Source: Bartonella sp. HY328
Lineage (GTDB): Bacteria > Pseudomonadota > Alphaproteobacteria > Rhizobiales > Rhizobiaceae
DNA length: 64,000 bases
Direction of reading: 5' to 3'
Assembly: GCF_025449335.1 (NCBI RefSeq)
Contig: NZ_CP104883.1
Coordinates: 124,001-188,000, forward strand
Part shown: in pieces, positions 19,718-28,213 of the stretch
How positions within the stretch are numbered: position 1 is the first letter of the stretch
How the letters are laid out: each line of letters starts with the position of its first letter
Translations under genes and position numbers: made by a program
The notes under the pieces: model-generated
The model's database searches: none
Seen by the model: the letters and a program-made list of their open reading frames with translations, nothing else
What the model was told of the DNA's origin: nothing

Positions 19718-20518
19718 TTGTCAAAAAATTATGATATCAACAAGCAATTATCGTTAAAAGGCAAAACGGCATTAATTACTGGGGCAGGGGCCGGCTTTGG
19801 TGCCGCGATAGCTCAAAAATTAGCGCAAGCGGGTGCCAATGTGGTACTTGCCGATATTAATTTGAAAAAGGCAGATGCCATTGCCAAGGATATAATGACT
19901 GATATTGGCAAAACGCAAGAAAATGCCGCCATTGCAGTTCAAGCTGATGTAACCCGTGAAGGTGATATAGATAATATGGTTACAAAGGCCCTACAACATT
20001 TCAAAAAAATTGATATTTTTGTAGCCAATGCCGGCTTTGCTCATCCGCAAGCTGATGTTACAAATGTCGATGAACCTACTTTTGATCTCATCCTCGCTGT
20101 TAACATTAAATCACTCTATTATTCAATTAAAGCTCTTGTGCCGCATATGATTGAAAATGGTAACGGCTCTATCATTACGCTAGGGGCAACGATGGCAGAA
20201 CGCCCTCAAGCAGGATTTAGCTGGTTTGGTGCTGCAAAAGGCTGGGTAATGAGCGCAACAAGGGCATTAGCTTTGGAGCTTGCAGCCCATAATATTCGAG
20301 TTAATTGCGTGTGCCCAGCTCAATCAGATACTGCAACTTTTGACGTTTTTTACGGTAATCTTGCCGAGAAAAAACGCAATGAATTAATCAACTCCATCCC
20401 CCTTGGCCGCTTATCCAAACCGCAAGACGTCGCTAATGCTGCCCTTTGGCTTGCAAGTGAGCAATCATCCTTTACAACAGGGGCAATCCTTCCAGTAGAT
20501 GGCGGCTACAATCTTTAG
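19718..20518 (+). CDS. SDR family oxidoreductase with substituted catalytic residues
   Basis: A 266-residue classical short-chain dehydrogenase fold. The cofactor motif TGAGAGFGAA (TGxxxGxG) and the NAG motif (VANAGFA) are intact, and the C-terminus ends in the typical TGAILPVDGGYNL. However, the active-site YxxxK reads FGAAK (Tyr to Phe) and the catalytic Ser position reads Ala in IITLGATMAERP. Catalysis by the usual mechanism is therefore doubtful. The start is a TTG at 19718 with an AAGGGG site 7 nt upstream; an upstream TTG at 19685 has no such site. It precedes a Gfo/Idh/MocA dehydrogenase and a sugar isomerase, so a sugar or polyol role is likely. A decayed partial copy lies at 23961-24263. 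Confidence 0.85.
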   Translation: MSKNYDINKQLSLKGKTALITGAGAGFGAAIAQKLAQAGANVVLADINLKKADAIAKDIMTDIGKTQENAAIAVQADVTREGDIDNMVTKALQHFKKIDIFVANAGFAHPQADVTNVDEPTFDLILAVNIKSLYYSIKALVPHMIENGNGSIITLGATMAERPQAGFSWFGAAKGWVMSATRALALELAAHNIRVNCVCPAQSDTATFDVFYGNLAEKKRNELINSIPLGRLSKPQDVANAALWLASEQSSFTTGAILPVDGGYNL

Positions 20519-21357
20519 ATTTTTAACTATATTTGCAAAAATGATGATGCCCTGCGCCAATAAATGGAGCTGTTAAAAATCGATTGGTACAGGTCTTAGC
20601 CAATAAGCGCCTATTTTATGCTAAGCCTTGCCGATAGCATGAACAACCGCGCTGATAATACGCTTATTATCAACACGTCTAACCTTGTAAGAAATAGGGA
20701 ATAAGACGGCACCTACGCCAAATACTTTCGTTTTATAAATCAATTTTGAGTTATCTTCCTAACGCCAATGAATGCTTTAAGAAAAACAAAGGAAAACCGT
20801 AAAATTAATATATCTTGCCTAAAAACCACCAGATGAGTGGCCAAGTTGTTCAATATAGACTTAACGTCAGACACAATAAAAAACCTCGTAACAGATAGGC
20901 GAGTTTTTAAAATAGAAAAAATATATCATTTTTATATTGACAGAATTAATATGTTGTTATTAATTATAATCAAGATTTTTGAAAGAGAATCTTTTGACGA
21001 TGATTAAAAATAAATCCGTCCAAATTTGGTTTAATCAAAACAAAATAAATAAAAAAACTGTATATACCAATTACTTTAAATTCATATTTTGTATTTGTAT
21101 ATTAAATTTGGAAAATGAGACTAAAAATAGTTTATCCAATATAAATAAATATTACCCAAACCTTTAAAATCAATACATCAATTAAAAATCATTAGCGACT
21201 TAGTATATATCATCTTAAATTTAATAATATAAATGGAATTTTTCTTAGATAAATTTATAAAATTTAATTTCTACGATCGAAAATAGATTAAGTTTTGCTT
21301 AAAACGCTATAATTTTTGATGTTGTGCTTTTAAACTACATAAATTGGGAGGAAAACG
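20519..21357. other. 839-bp region without a supported gene
   Basis: It contains a terminator-like AAAACCTCG...CGAGTTTTT hairpin (20881-20908) and, on the minus strand at 20626-20763, an unidentified 45-codon coding-like remnant (see separate entry). A 62-codon plus-strand frame at 20979-21167 is too AT-driven to accept. The promoter of the gene at 21358 should lie in the last 200 bp. Confidence 0.4.
20626..20763 (-). pseudogene. Unidentified coding remnant
   Basis: A minus-strand frame of about 45 codons without a proper start reads as balanced protein (KTKVFGVGAVLFPISYKVRR, then VDNKRIISAVVHAIGKA and a stop). Its composition differs from the AT-rich chance frames around it. It may be the 3' end of a decayed gene. 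I do not recognise the family. Confidence 0.25.
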
Positions 21358-22521
21358 ATGCGTAATCTTGGCATTGCTATTATTGGTGCAGGTATGATTG
21401 GTGCAGCCCATGCGGGTGCTTACCGTAATTTTTTACCTAAATTTGCGCAAAAGATTAAAAATGGTTCATTGCATACTATTTGCGATGCCAATCAAGAACA
21501 AGCTGAAAAACTTGCTGTTGATTATGGTTTTGCGCATGTTTCAACCAATTGGAGCGCAGTTTTAGAAAACCAAGACATTGGGATTGTCTCAATTTGTCTT
21601 CCGAATTTCATGCATGTAGAAGTCACGCGTGAAGCCCTGCTTAAAAAATGCCATGTCCTATGTGAAAAGCCTTTGGCTTTAAGTGCGAGCGAAGCCGAAC
21701 CTTTAGTTAACTTGGCTAAAATCAACAACTCCATCTCTGGAACAGTTTTCAATTATCGCCGTATACCTGCCATTGCAGAAATAAAACAAAGAATTAGCAA
21801 TGGCGATATTGGAGACATTGTACAAATCATTGTCAATTTCCAATGTGATTATGCAAGTGACCCACAACTACCTCATTCATGGCGTTATGAATTTGCCAAA
21901 GCAGGGCCCGGCGCTTTACTTGATATAGGCACCCATGCCATCGATATGGCACGCTTTCTATGTGGCGAGGTAAGCGAAGTTACAGGTGCCATTGCCAATA
22001 TATCGATTAAGGAACGCTTTTTACCGGCAGGCTCCACAACAGGGCATCAATTGGCAAGCCTTTCGACACAAAGCAAACCCGTTGACAATGATGATGTTAT
22101 GTCAGCTCTTTTGCGCTTTGAAAATGGCGCACAAGGTTTTTTATCTGCGTCTCGTATTGCCATTGGTAAAGGGAATGTTTTAACGCTTAAGGTATTTGGC
22201 AGCAAAGGAACCTTGGAATTTGATCTTTTGAATGCCAATTCCTACCAAATTGCATTATTAAACAATGGCCAACGCTCAACCTTTCAAACCTGCTTTAACG
22301 ATGCAAATTCTCCATATATTAAAGAAAATTTGCCTGTACCTCATGACGGAGTAGCGGTGGGCTATGCAGAAGTATTTGGCTTCATGATCGCTGAATTTTT
22401 ACAGTCTATTGCCAATAATACGCCATTTAGTAATGGCTCACTTAATGATGGCTATCAAGCATCTCGCATTCTCGATGCAATTCAACAAGCATCCGATAGC
22501 AATCAACCCGTACGCCTATAA
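21358..22521 (+). CDS. Gfo/Idh/MocA family oxidoreductase
   Basis: A 387-residue NAD(P)-dependent sugar or polyol dehydrogenase. The Rossmann motif GAGMIGAAHA is at residues 10-19, and the family signature EKPLALS (with the catalytic-pocket Lys) lies near residue 100. The C-terminal alpha/beta domain has GPGALLDIGTHAIDMARFL, with the Asp and His expected for substrate handling. A GGAGG site precedes the ATG. It sits between an SDR and a TIM-barrel isomerase, all on the same strand; this grouping is typical of inositol-like or rare-sugar catabolism. No transporter or regulator adjoins it, so the substrate is unknown. Confidence 0.88.
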   Translation: MRNLGIAIIGAGMIGAAHAGAYRNFLPKFAQKIKNGSLHTICDANQEQAEKLAVDYGFAHVSTNWSAVLENQDIGIVSICLPNFMHVEVTREALLKKCHVLCEKPLALSASEAEPLVNLAKINNSISGTVFNYRRIPAIAEIKQRISNGDIGDIVQIIVNFQCDYASDPQLPHSWRYEFAKAGPGALLDIGTHAIDMARFLCGEVSEVTGAIANISIKERFLPAGSTTGHQLASLSTQSKPVDNDDVMSALLRFENGAQGFLSASRIAIGKGNVLTLKVFGSKGTLEFDLLNANSYQIALLNNGQRSTFQTCFNDANSPYIKENLPVPHDGVAVGYAEVFGFMIAEFLQSIANNTPFSNGSLNDGYQASRILDAIQQASDSNQPVRL

Positions 22522-22678
22522 AGCCATCTATCAAGTGCGTTAATAAGAACATTGCGCATATTTTTAAAATCAAACTTTGATTTTAACAAATAATATGCAG
22601 CCATAATTAAAAATCTATCCAAATACAGTTTTAAAAATGGATAAATTTAAGGACTATGATATTTAGTGGAGGAAAATC

Positions 22679-23629
22679 ATGAAATTAGGTATTACTACAG
22701 AAGGATTAGCACATCTATCATTGGTTGATGCGCTTAATACAATTGCAGAATTAGGTCTTGAATATGTCGAGTTTGGCCTTGGCGGTTGGAATACTGCCCC
22801 CCATGCCAAACTCAAAACATTATTGGCTGACGCTAAGGAACGAAACTATTTTTTAGGCCTTATTAAGGAGCGTAATTTAAAAATTTCAGCCCTTAATTGC
22901 TCAGGCAACCCGCTTCATCCTGGCGACATTGGTATGCAAGATACACAGCTCACCAAGGATACTATTGCTCTTGCCAAGTTAATGGGCGTTAATCGTATTG
23001 TTATGATGTCCGGTCTTCCAGCTGGCAATGCCACCGATACCTGCCCCAATTGGATCACAACTTCCTGGCCATTAGAGGCAGTTGAAATGGCTAATTGGCA
23101 ATGGAAGGAACGCCTGATACCCTTTTGGCAAGAGCATGCGAAATTAGCTGAAGAAAATGGTATTAAAATTTGCATTGAAAATCATGGTCGTCAATGTGTT
23201 TATAATATTGAAACATATATGCGCTTACGCGATGTCATTGGTCCAACTATAGGTATTAACTTTGACCCTTCTCATTTAATTTGGATGGGCGGCGATCCAG
23301 TTTCTGCTATTAAAGCACTCGGTAGTGAACATATTTATCATGTGCACGGCAAAGATACCCGCATCGAACCTGCAGCAAAGATTAATGGCACATTAGATGA
23401 CAAGCCTGTAACCCCGATTGAAAAACGTTTTTGGAACTATGTACCCGTTGGACATGGCATATCAAAACGCGGTTGGCGCGATATTGTGCAAGCTTTGCGT
23501 GATAGTGGTTATGATGATGTTATTTCAATCGAAAATGAAGATTATACACTAGATAGCTTGCAGGCTATTCGTGATGGTGTAGATACCTTAAGTTTTGCGA
23601 TTAAATATAGTAAACAACAAGCAGCATAA
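22679..23629 (+). CDS. Sugar phosphate isomerase/epimerase (TIM-barrel, AP2Ec fold)
   Basis: A 316-residue xylose-isomerase-like TIM barrel. Visible metal-site motifs are IENHGRQ (Glu and His in mid-protein), NFDPSHLIWMGGDP, HVHGKDT and a late SIENEDY. The N-terminal GITTEGLAHLSL and FGLGGWNTAPH match sugar isomerase/epimerase proteins of the IolE/IolI type. A GGAGG site precedes the ATG. It follows the Gfo/Idh/MocA gene by 157 bp on the same strand and is closed by a strong terminator, so the two probably work on the same substrate. Exact substrate not determinable. Confidence 0.87.
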   Translation: MKLGITTEGLAHLSLVDALNTIAELGLEYVEFGLGGWNTAPHAKLKTLLADAKERNYFLGLIKERNLKISALNCSGNPLHPGDIGMQDTQLTKDTIALAKLMGVNRIVMMSGLPAGNATDTCPNWITTSWPLEAVEMANWQWKERLIPFWQEHAKLAEENGIKICIENHGRQCVYNIETYMRLRDVIGPTIGINFDPSHLIWMGGDPVSAIKALGSEHIYHVHGKDTRIEPAAKINGTLDDKPVTPIEKRFWNYVPVGHGISKRGWRDIVQALRDSGYDDVISIENEDYTLDSLQAIRDGVDTLSFAIKYSKQQAA

Positions 23630-23663
23630 AACTGTTTATTTTTGATCGGTTAACAAATAATAT

Positions 23664-23705
23664 AAAAGCCTATTTGATCGTTCTGACCTTTCTTATAGGC
23701 TTTTT
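23664..23705 (+). terminator. Rho-independent terminator after the isomerase gene
   Basis: Arms AAAAGCCTAT (23664-23673) and ATAGGCTTTT (23695-23704) are followed by the end of a T5 run. It lies 35 bp after the stop codon. Confidence 0.8.
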
Positions 23706-23960
23706 GTATTTAGCAACCGCACGTTGCACTAGCCACGACTTATTCGTTTTGCCGCTCTATTTTCGTTGATCTATGAATGATTGGTTTTAAGCAGATAACC
23801 AAATGGGTGATTATATTCATTAACAGCGAAAGACGCGGATATTGCCTTATTCCTCTTTATCCCTTGGACATGCTGATAGACGCGTTATTAATTAAACAAT
23901 CAATTTTACTAGCCGCCTATAATAGCCATCACTAAAACGCGCATATTGTAGACTATTCAT

Positions 23961-24263
23961 GGGTTCTAGTTTGGTTTGGCAAAAGGCTGGGTAATGAGCG
24001 CAACGAGGGCATTAACTTTGTAGCTAGCACCCCATAATATTCGAGTTAACTGCGTGTTCACGGCTCAGTCAGATACTACAACTTTTGATGGTTTTTACGG
24101 TAATCTTGCCGAGAAAAAACACAATGAATTAATCAACTCCATTCCTCTTGACCGCTTATCTAAACTGCAAGACGTCACTAATGCTGCCCTTTGGCTTGCA
24201 AGTGAGCAATCATCCTTTACAACAGGGGCAATCCTACCAGTAGATGGCGACTACAATCTTTAG
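23961..24263 (+). pseudogene. Decayed 3' copy of the upstream SDR gene
   Basis: About 300 bp closely match the last third of the SDR gene at 19718-20518 (counterpart about 20212-20518), with scattered substitutions. A 5-bp deletion is seen around 23979, an in-frame TAG follows GCATTAACTTTG near 24020, and there is no 5' portion. The C-terminal coding part (AALWLASEQSSFTTGAILPV) is still nearly identical. It is a non-functional partial duplicate that brackets the dehydrogenase and isomerase genes. Confidence 0.9.
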
Positions 24264-24543
24264 AGCGTACTCACATTTCTTATCGAAGCAACAAAATGCT
24301 TCAAATTTTTTATTTTGACACAACACCCTTTGTTAAAACTTCAATCAACTGTTGCGCTTGATTATTGCGCTTACAAAAATTTTAAACATTTTTAGCATGA
24401 ACAGTTGCACATTTTTCCAACTATATTAAAATTTTAGGGGATTTTACCGTTATATATAAAATTTCCTAATCGAGCTTTCGCTGTGCCCACCAAACACTTA
24501 GCTATAGAAATAAAGGCCATACCTATGGTAATGACCTAATGTG

Positions 24544-25326
24544 CTATTCGTTAAAATCAATATTTTTTCGGATACTGCCAATAGCCAATAAATACTTTTT
24601 AATATTGGCTTTAGCCCGCTCGCATTGATCACCCATGCTATATTTTTTTACTCGTGCAGAAAGAGCAATATCATTATTGGCAAGCATCGTGGTTGGAGCA
24701 AGTGCATGACTTGCGCTAAATTCTGGATTTTGCCATCCTTGCGTACATAACGCAGGACTTAACTGAAAACTGCCATATTTACTGCCAATTATCCGCCTTG
24801 GACTGAACATATACGAGTCCACCAAATGGCAAAAATTTTCTGATTGTTTAAGCAGATCTCTAGCACGCTTTTTACTAATTAAATAACCACCCGTTCCAGG
24901 ATTATCTTCAACGACGCGATAAATTGAAAACGGACCGTCAACTAAGAATTCTTTAGGTTTTACCTTTAGTGGCGAATAAAATTTCTCGACAGATAAAAGG
25001 TCTATCCCCTGCTGCCATAGACCCGTAAGTAAAAAATCGTTAAGTTGACTTGATATAAAAACATCATCTTCAAACACCATAGCATAATCATCATTGCTCT
25101 CGCAAATCACTTCCCAACATTTACGGTGACTGAGGAAACAAGCAATTTCGGTATTTTTAAGCGGGCTATAACGGCCTGCCACGTAACAATTTGCCATGGA
25201 GCTGGAAAGGCTCTTACCATCGACCGCCGCGATCCGCTCTGGTAGCAAACCAAGTTTCTTAAATTGTTGCTCAATATGTTGCCAGCGATCAAAAGAACGA
25301 TCAAGATTAATAACGTAAAACTTCAT
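24544..25326 (-). CDS. Glycosyltransferase family 25 (LOS/LPS type)
   Basis: A 260-residue GT25 enzyme, the family that adds galactose or glucose to lipooligosaccharide. The N-terminus KFYVINLDRSFDRW is diagnostic, GCFLSH-type ACFLSHRKCWE follows, and the acidic metal motif FEDDVF is at residues 85-90. The ATG at 25326 is preferred to the adjoining TTG. It stands alone, flanked by AT-rich intergenic DNA, with no other LPS genes nearby. The acceptor cannot be inferred. Confidence 0.88.
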   Translation of the reverse strand: MKFYVINLDRSFDRWQHIEQQFKKLGLLPERIAAVDGKSLSSSMANCYVAGRYSPLKNTEIACFLSHRKCWEVICESNDDYAMVFEDDVFISSQLNDFLLTGLWQQGIDLLSVEKFYSPLKVKPKEFLVDGPFSIYRVVEDNPGTGGYLISKKRARDLLKQSENFCHLVDSYMFSPRRIIGSKYGSFQLSPALCTQGWQNPEFSASHALAPTTMLANNDIALSARVKKYSMGDQCERAKANIKKYLLAIGSIRKNIDFNE

Positions 25327-25622
25327 CAACTACCCGCGCATGTAAATATTTTGACCATCATATCAATTTCAGTCTACGTTTAAAGTCTCATTAACATAAC
25401 TTAATTAAGTAGCCTATACCATTTAAACTTAAAAAAAATAATAGCATTGTTACTTAAACGCCCCTCATTAACATATCATAAAATTTTCATTTAACGTTCA
25501 TAAAACGGAAACAATCCGTTTTATTTTAACAGGCTTCCCTGTTAGTTATTTCCAATATATTCCTTAATACAAATCTAAGAAATCAAAAAACCTAATTAAA
25601 ACAATTAATAAGGAATAAAACT
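25327..25622. other. Divergent intergenic region
   Basis: The GT25 gene and the first FGDGSP gene diverge from here, so it carries promoters for both. No further structure was resolved beyond AT-rich sequence and an AATAAGGAAT ribosome-binding region before 25623. Confidence 0.35.
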
Positions 25623-25931
25623 ATGAAATTATCAATTTTTACATTAGCCGCAGTTTTAGCAACAAACTCATTTGCGTTTGCCGAAAACAATCGCGCATTT
25701 TTTGATGATGGATCGCCTGAAAATACCTATATTGCCGGTCAAAAAAATTCAGCCAATATCAGCAATGACATTAAAGCACCTAAGAATTTTAATGGCCGCA
25801 ACAAGTTTGGCGATGGATCGGTTGAAAATGGCTATACTGCAGGCAAGAAAATTAAACTCGTTACAACGTCTCGCCATGAAGCAACCGATGAAGGAAGAAA
25901 TGGCTTTGGTGATGGCTCGCCAGTCAACTAG
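25623..25931 (+). CDS. Small secreted protein with three FxDGS repeats (paralogue 1)
   Basis: A 102-residue exported protein I cannot assign to a family. A signal peptide (residues 1-20, cleaved near SFAFA) is followed by about 80 polar residues holding three copies of one motif: NRAFFDDGSPENTYIAGQ, GRNKFGDGSVENGYTAGK and the C-terminal GRNGFGDGSPVN. The spacers are basic and Asn-rich, with no cysteine. The ATG has an AAGGAA site. A strong terminator follows, and a paralogue with its own leader lies 300 bp downstream. The DGS-rich repeats suggest a surface or ligand-binding role, but that is speculation. Confidence 0.75.
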   Translation: MKLSIFTLAAVLATNSFAFAENNRAFFDDGSPENTYIAGQKNSANISNDIKAPKNFNGRNKFGDGSVENGYTAGKKIKLVTTSRHEATDEGRNGFGDGSPVN

Positions 25932-25989
25932 ACACTTTATATTCAAAATATTCAAAAGCGCAAATTTTTAAAGTATTTTGTGCATCTTG

Positions 25990-26025
25990 AAACCGCTGCA
26001 TGAACCCCTCCTGCGGCGGTTTTTT
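25990..26025 (+). terminator. Rho-independent terminator
   Basis: Arms AAACCGC (25990-25996) and GCGGTTT (26016-26022) run into a T-tract. It separates the two FGDGSP genes into independent units. Confidence 0.8.
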
Positions 26026-26231
26026 CTTGCCCAATTGGAATTGACCATTGCCTTGCTATATCTAATAAAAAATACAACTTTCCACCAAAAGTAAAACACA
26101 CCTAAAACGCGATTGTCAAATAAAAAGCGACAATATGTCGATATTAATCTATCTATCATCTTTTAAAATAGTGTTTATGTTAAAAAATATAAGAAAAAAA
26201 TACATAAAATCAACCGATAAGGAATATTACC

Positions 26232-26516
26232 ATGAAATCATCAGTTTTGGCATTAGCCGTAATTTTGGCAACAACATCGTTATCATTTGCGCAAAATGGC
26301 CGTAATTTCTTTGGTGATGGCTCACCTGAAAATAACTATGTTTCTGGTCAGCATGTTACAACTTCCACACCCAATCAAAAAGATTACAGCGCAAATAGCC
26401 ACGTAAGAACAACAAGCCGCGAAAGCGAAAATTCATATGATGGAAGTGCAGGGCGTTCTTCTATTGATTACGGCAGAAACAGCTTTGGTGATGGTTCGCC
26501 AAGCAATAATCACTAA
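26232..26516 (+). CDS. Small secreted protein with FGDGSP repeats (paralogue 2)
   Basis: A 94-residue exported paralogue of the gene at 25623. The signal peptide (residues 1-20, ending LSFAQ) leads to a mature chain that opens with NGRNFFGDGSPENNYVSGQ and closes with YGRNSFGDGSPSNNH. Between them is a Ser/Thr/Asn-rich spacer, so two repeats remain instead of three. A TAAGGAAT ribosome-binding region precedes the ATG. The shared leader and motif, with divergent spacers, indicate an old tandem duplication. Function unknown. Confidence 0.75.
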   Translation: MKSSVLALAVILATTSLSFAQNGRNFFGDGSPENNYVSGQHVTTSTPNQKDYSANSHVRTTSRESENSYDGSAGRSSIDYGRNSFGDGSPSNNH

Positions 26517-26605
26517 CATAATTGGATGAATGCTCCTTTTTATGCATGTAACCGCCTAATTTGTGAATATGCTCTGGGGCAAGAGCATAAAAACCAATGA
26601 GAAAT

Positions 26606-26642
26606 AAAAAACCGCAACATCAGTCACGATATTGCGGTTTTT
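26606..26642. terminator. Bidirectional terminator between FGDGSP gene 2 and prs
   Basis: Arms AAAAACCGCAA and TTGCGGTTTTT are flanked by an A-tract on the left and a T-tract on the right, so it can serve both converging genes. Confidence 0.8.
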
Positions 26643-26758
26643 CTATATGACGAATTCAAACATTAGCTCTGTAATTTATATATTAGCACATGCTTGAGAT
26701 AGATAAGCGGCAAATCCCCGTAAAAATCAAATTTCCTCACAAGGATTTAACGTCAATA

Positions 26759-27691
26759 TTAATCAAAGAGACTTGATACGGACTGTTCTGCAGCAGTACG
26801 CGAAATCGCTTCGCCCAATAGGCTAGCGATAGAAATAACACGAATATTGCTGGTTTGAGAAATTTCGTCCGTTGGCTGGATAGAATCGGTGATAACCAAT
26901 TCTTTTAGCTTTGAATTAGCAATACGCGCAGCAGCACCGCTTGAAAGCACGCCATGGGTGATATAAGCGGTAACACTGGTTGCACCCTTTTGCAGCAAGG
27001 CTTCAGCTGCATTGCATAAAGTGCCACCGGAATCGACTATGTCATCAAGCATCAAGCAATTTTTGCCTGCAACATCACCAATAACATTCATCACTTCTGA
27101 TTCGCCTGGGCGTTCACGGCGCTTATCAACAATAGCAAGCTGCGCATCAATGCGTTTTGCCAACGAACGGGCACGAACAACACCGCCAACATCAGGCGAT
27201 ACAACCATAACATTATCGGTTGAATAATTGGCTTTAACATCACGAGCAATGACAGGAACAGCATAAAGATTATCAGTTGGAATATCAAAAAAGCCTTGAA
27301 TTTGTCCAGCATGAAGATCAAGGGTTAAAACGCGGTGGGCGCCAGCTTCGGTAATAAGATTAGCAACAAGTTTAGCGGAAATTGGTGTGCGGGGGCCAGG
27401 TTTTCTATCTTGGCGAGCATAGCCAAAATAAGGGATTACTGCAGTGATACGGCGCGCTGAAGAACGGCGCAAGGCATCAATCATAATCAGCAATTCCATC
27501 AAATGATCATTAGCTGGATAAGAGGTGGATTGTAAAACAAACACATCCTTACCGCGCACATTTTCATGAATTTCTACGAAAACTTCCTGATCGGCAAAGC
27601 GGCGCACTGTCGCCGAACCCAAGGGAATATTGAGATATTTGGCAATATCCGCAGCTAAACGTGGATTTGCATTTCCGCAGAAAAGTTTCAT
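26759..27691 (-). CDS. prs: Ribose-phosphate pyrophosphokinase (PRPP synthase)
   Basis: A 310-residue cytoplasmic enzyme that converts ribose-5-phosphate and ATP to PRPP for nucleotide, His and Trp synthesis. The class I features are present: N-terminal KLFCGNANPRLA, the ATP/metal region DLHAGQIQGFFDIP, VVSPDVGGVVRAR, and the PRPP loop LMLDDIVDSGGTL. The ATG at 27691 is chosen because GAGGA lies 8 nt upstream and gives the standard N-terminus; a GTG at 27709 would add six residues. Normal length. It is single-gene with a long leader region upstream. Confidence 0.97.
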   Translation of the reverse strand: MKLFCGNANPRLAADIAKYLNIPLGSATVRRFADQEVFVEIHENVRGKDVFVLQSTSYPANDHLMELLIMIDALRRSSARRITAVIPYFGYARQDRKPGPRTPISAKLVANLITEAGAHRVLTLDLHAGQIQGFFDIPTDNLYAVPVIARDVKANYSTDNVMVVSPDVGGVVRARSLAKRIDAQLAIVDKRRERPGESEVMNVIGDVAGKNCLMLDDIVDSGGTLCNAAEALLQKGATSVTAYITHGVLSSGAAARIANSKLKELVITDSIQPTDEISQTSNIRVISIASLLGEAISRTAAEQSVSSLFD

Positions 27692-28213
27692 TTGTCCATC
27701 CTCTGGCACTGTTGCTTGCCTAAAGAGCTTTTAAAAAAGTAATGCCATGTTGTTCACATTTTTCTCCTGATTGGATGGAGGAATAATGCTTATTTCCAAT
27801 AAACGGGTAGAACGATTTTGGTAAAACTGATTTTCAAGTGATGAATAGTGAAATTAGTCAATTACCATGCATATTATAAATAAAGTGCTTATTTAGCAAA
27901 CTTTATATCAAACAACATGCAAAACCGCATACTCCATCGCATAGTCCCATGGCTGTTAATGACTGTTTTTAATATAATTCCAATAAAGGCGTTTTAACGT
28001 GCCAAGGATAAAATGCAAGAAGACATTTTACATTCAACAGCATTTTAGCAAAAATTTTATGATTGTGGTAAATATGCCAAGCAAGTGGATAATCAAGTGT
28101 CAAAATGAAACAATAAAGTTGATTTATTTATTTGAAAGGTCGTTTCAATCGCCGGTATTTAAACATGAAATCCTTTCATAGTTCTATTCAGTTTTGTTGA
28201 GGGAATTTAAATT
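27692..28213. other. Divergent intergenic region between prs and the DUF4424 gene
   Basis: These 522 bp of AT-rich DNA should carry promoters in both directions. No riboswitch fold or coding frame was recognised; a 60-codon frame at 27999-28181 has no protein-like features. Confidence 0.35.

Noticed and set aside
20979..21167. 62-codon plus-strand frame, Lys/Asn/Ile-rich
   Set aside because: The content is what very AT-rich DNA gives by chance, and no motif or neighbour supports it.
25690..26510. Short DNA repeats in the FGDGSP genes as a CRISPR or mobile repeat
   Set aside because: The repeats are in frame, encode the same peptide motif and have no regular spacer structure.
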